Origin: DATLBY01 sp035526665
GTDB lineage: Bacteria > Acidobacteriota > Terriglobia > Bryobacterales > Bryobacteraceae
NCBI GenBank assembly: GCA_035526665.1
Contig: DATLBY010000406.1
Coordinates: 1-15,985, forward strand
DNA: 15,985 nt
Direction of reading: 5' to 3'
How positions within the stretch are numbered: the stretch's first letter is position 1; the number at the start of each line of letters is the position of its first letter. Below the pieces are notes generated by a model. The model did no database searches. It had not been told where the DNA came from and saw nothing but the letters and a program-made list of their open reading frames with translations. Below, piece by piece: positions 14,279 to 15,985 of the stretch. Both the position numbers and the translations under genes were made by a program.

Positions 14279-15145
14279 GTGCTGGTTACAATTGCTCCCA
14301 AAAGCGAACGGCCGTCCTGGTTGCGCGCGCCTGCTCCCGTCGGGGAAAACTATCGCGAGTTGAAGCGGCTGGTGACGGACCTGAAGCTTCACACGGTCTG
14401 CGACAGCGCCGCCTGCCCCAACATCGGCGAATGCTGGAATCGCCGGACCGCTACCTTCATGATTTTGGGCAACGTGTGTACGCGCCGCTGCGGGTTTTGT
14501 GCTGTCCAAAAGGGCGCCCCGCTGGAAGTCGATTATGACGAGCCGCGCCGCGTAGCCGAAGCCTGTGCCGCGCTCGGATTGAAGTACGCGGTGGTAACCA
14601 GCGTGAACCGGGACGATCGCACGGACGGCGGAGCGGAACTTTTCGCCCTCACTATCCGGGCGATTCGCGAACGGATTCCGGGATGCCGGGTGGAGGTCCT
14701 GGTGCCGGACTTCCAAGGGTCACAGTCCGCCATGGAGATCGTGATGGAGGCAGCGCCCGACGTGCTCAACCACAATACGGAGACGGTTCCGCGGCTCTAC
14801 CGGATGGTCCGCCTGGGGGCGCGCTACGAGCGATCGCTCGAAATGCTCGCTTATGCGAAGCAATTGCGGCCGCAGATCCCTACCAAATCGGGCCTGATGC
14901 TGGGATTAGGCGAGACGATGGAAGAGGTCCTCGCGGTCATGCAGGACCTCCACCGGCACAGCGTGGATATTCTGACGTTGGGCCAGTATCTGCGACCCTC
15001 GCCCAAGCACCTGCCGGTTATCCGGCACGTTCCGCCCGCGGAGTTCGATGAGCTTAAAAAGGCAGGCTATGCCATGGGATTCAGCCATGTGGAGGCGGGC
15101 CCGCTGGTGCGCAGCTCGTATCACGCCGACGGGGCATTGAACTAA
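14279..15145 (+). CDS. lipA: Lipoyl synthase (radical SAM)
   Basis: The 288-residue product is lipoyl synthase, which inserts two sulfurs into protein-bound octanoyl groups of the 2-oxoacid dehydrogenase E2 and glycine-cleavage H proteins. Both iron-sulfur sites are complete: the auxiliary cluster motif CDSAACPNIGEC (C41, C46, C52) and the radical-SAM motif CTRRCGFC (C67, C71, C74). The conserved serine ligand near the end is in RSSY at 278-281. Other family marks are ECWNRRTATFMILG, VVTSVNRDD, DVLNHNTETVPRLY, KSGLMLGLGE and LGQYLRPSPKHLPV. The length is normal. The start is a GTG with a poor Shine-Dalgarno; an ATG eight bases upstream is out of frame. No lipB or lipoate ligase lies in the window. 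Confidence 0.97.
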   Translation: MLVTIAPKSERPSWLRAPAPVGENYRELKRLVTDLKLHTVCDSAACPNIGECWNRRTATFMILGNVCTRRCGFCAVQKGAPLEVDYDEPRRVAEACAALGLKYAVVTSVNRDDRTDGGAELFALTIRAIRERIPGCRVEVLVPDFQGSQSAMEIVMEAAPDVLNHNTETVPRLYRMVRLGARYERSLEMLAYAKQLRPQIPTKSGLMLGLGETMEEVLAVMQDLHRHSVDILTLGQYLRPSPKHLPVIRHVPPAEFDELKKAGYAMGFSHVEAGPLVRSSYHADGALN

Positions 15146-15193
15146 TTCCGAACTTCCGCTCCCGATTTCCCGTACAGACAGAAGAAGCCGAGT

Positions 15194-15394
15194 ATGTTCA
15201 CGTTTCTGCTGTGGTGCCTCCTGTTTGTGATTTCCTGGCCGCTGGCCCTTCTGGCGCTGCTTCTCTACCCGCTTGTATGGCTATTTATGCTGCCCTTCCG
15301 GCTCATCGGCATCGCCGTGACCGGCGTGTTGCAGTTGGTGTGGGCGATCGTGACGCTGCCGCTCAGAGTGCTCCGGCGACCGCGGTACTCGTAA
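15194..15394 (+). CDS. Small membrane protein, 66 residues
   Basis: The product is almost entirely hydrophobic: a first segment at about 3-35 (long enough for one membrane pass or a tight hairpin), FRLIGIAVTGVLQLVWAIVTL as a second segment, and a basic tail (RVLRRPRYS) that should stay in the cytoplasm. The ATG is preceded by an AGAAGAAG purine tract about 11 bases upstream. It follows lipA by 48 bases on the same strand and ends four bases before the convergent FecR-like gene. No family is recognised and no function is suggested. Its composition would be unlikely for a chance frame in this GC-rich DNA. Confidence 0.65.
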   Translation: MFTFLLWCLLFVISWPLALLALLLYPLVWLFMLPFRLIGIAVTGVLQLVWAIVTLPLRVLRRPRYS

Positions 15395-15398
15395 GCCG

Positions 15399-15985
15399 TT
15401 AGCGCCCGTGTCCGCCGGACCGGGTGCTGCCGGAATCGGCTCCCCGTGCTCCCTCGCCGCTGGATACGCCAGCATTGCCGGGCGAGGACACCGCGGGAGC
15501 AGGTGCCGAATACGAGGGCGCGGCGCTGCGTGGAGCGGTGGAGTAGCCCAAGTCCGCGTTGTAGCGGGGCGAGGTGTTCCCGCTGCCCGAATTGCCGGCC
15601 CAAACCTCCTGCGGACGGTGATACACAGGCAGCAGGTTTTCGTAATAGCCCATGATGCTGGAGGGTCCGTAAAAGCGATAGCCAAACGGGCTGGAATAGA
15701 AAGAGCGCGACGGAATGAACGTGTATGCTCCCAGGTATGGATTGAAGCCCCATCCGCTGGTCTGCCACGAGGTTCCATTGTCGAGGAGCGACTTGGCGGC
15801 ACTGACATTTGCCAGCGCCAGGTATCCGGCGCGGCGCGACGCCCACCGGTAAAACGCATCCCCGGTCTTACTGTCGAACTTTTGCGGCGCTAGCACGCCG
15901 GTTAAGGCTGCTTCCCGTCCCTCCTTCAGAGTTAGCGTATCCGACCCACGGGCTACGACAACCTCTCCATCGTAGACGCGCGCCA
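15399..15985 (-). CDS. FecR-like protein, C-terminal part, cut by the window edge
   Basis: The minus-strand frame is open to the right edge and gives about 195 residues. The edge part reads ARVYDGEVVVARGSDTLTLK and then EGREAALTG, which is the end of a FecR-type beta domain (VxxGxVxV...LxxGxxaxl). Next comes a segment with FYRWASRRAGYLALAN, then a Tyr/Phe/Gly/Pro-rich stretch (GWGFNPYLGAYTFIPSRSFY). The low-complexity tail is rich in Ser, Ala, Pro and Gly and ends GGHGR. Proteins of this make-up, with FecR domain plus aromatic and disordered tail, are common secreted or envelope proteins in Acidobacteriota. The GTG at 15896 is an internal codon rather than the start. The missing N-terminus prevents a check for a signal peptide. 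Confidence 0.75.
   Translation of the reverse strand, partial: ARVYDGEVVVARGSDTLTLKEGREAALTGVLAPQKFDSKTGDAFYRWASRRAGYLALANVSAAKSLLDNGTSWQTSGWGFNPYLGAYTFIPSRSFYSSPFGYRFYGPSSIMGYYENLLPVYHRPQEVWAGNSGSGNTSPRYNADLGYSTAPRSAAPSYSAPAPAVSSPGNAGVSSGEGARGADSGSTRSGGHGR

Noticed and set aside
13895..14716. Minus-strand frame of 273 codons across the small secreted gene and lipA.
   Set aside because: It is antisense to the clear lipA motifs and the strong ribosome binding site of the small gene; no domain is recognisable.

Overview
The window looks like chromosomal DNA of a GC-rich bacterium, most plausibly an acidobacterium (Bryobacterales/Solibacter-like). This is inferred from the style of the integrase-type transposases, the HutI-FTCD pair, the secreted beta-rich proteins and the frequent GTG/TTG starts; no rRNA or other phylogenetic marker is present to prove it. 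No rRNA, CRISPR array or complete tRNA was seen.

The window splits in two. The left part (1 to about 6056) is accessory DNA. It holds the 3' tip of an IS66-like transposase, an integrase-type transposase gene killed by one in-frame stop, a VapBC-like toxin-antitoxin operon with a palindromic candidate operator, and a complete IS of about 1.59 kb with terminal repeats. That IS carries an unusual cluster of three hairpins downstream of its transposase. Next come a plasmid-type RepA gene with iteron-like repeats upstream, and finally a 48-base 3' half of a tRNA-Thr(CGT) gene at 6009-6056 with no 5' half. A 3' tRNA half is the classical scar of site-specific integration. Its orientation predicts that the mobile element lies to its left and ancestral chromosome to its right, which matches the gene content.

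The right part (6057-15985) is ordinary, densely packed chromosome. On the minus strand, a DUF4352-like lipoprotein, a secreted protein with two copies of a beta-rich module and the ComM/YifB AAA+ ATPase follow one another, with an unrecognised 135-codon ORF after comM. Divergent from the lipoprotein is a methyltransferase with a signal peptide, which converges with an HDOD-domain regulator. Divergent from the HDOD gene is a histidine-degradation pair: an imidazolonepropionase-family protein (hutI) overlapping a glutamate formiminotransferase/cyclodeaminase-like fusion (ftcD). HutI would make formiminoglutamate and FTCD would pass its formimino group to tetrahydrofolate. However, this HutI lacks two expected active-site residues. 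A small lysine-rich secreted protein, lipA (lipoyl synthase) and a small membrane protein follow. The window ends in a convergent, truncated FecR-like protein.

The observations most worth following are the island/chromosome junction at the tRNA fragment, the RepA gene with iteron-like repeats beside that junction, the three-hairpin cluster in the IS (all arm mismatches become G.U pairs in a minus-strand RNA), and the active-site substitutions in HutI.
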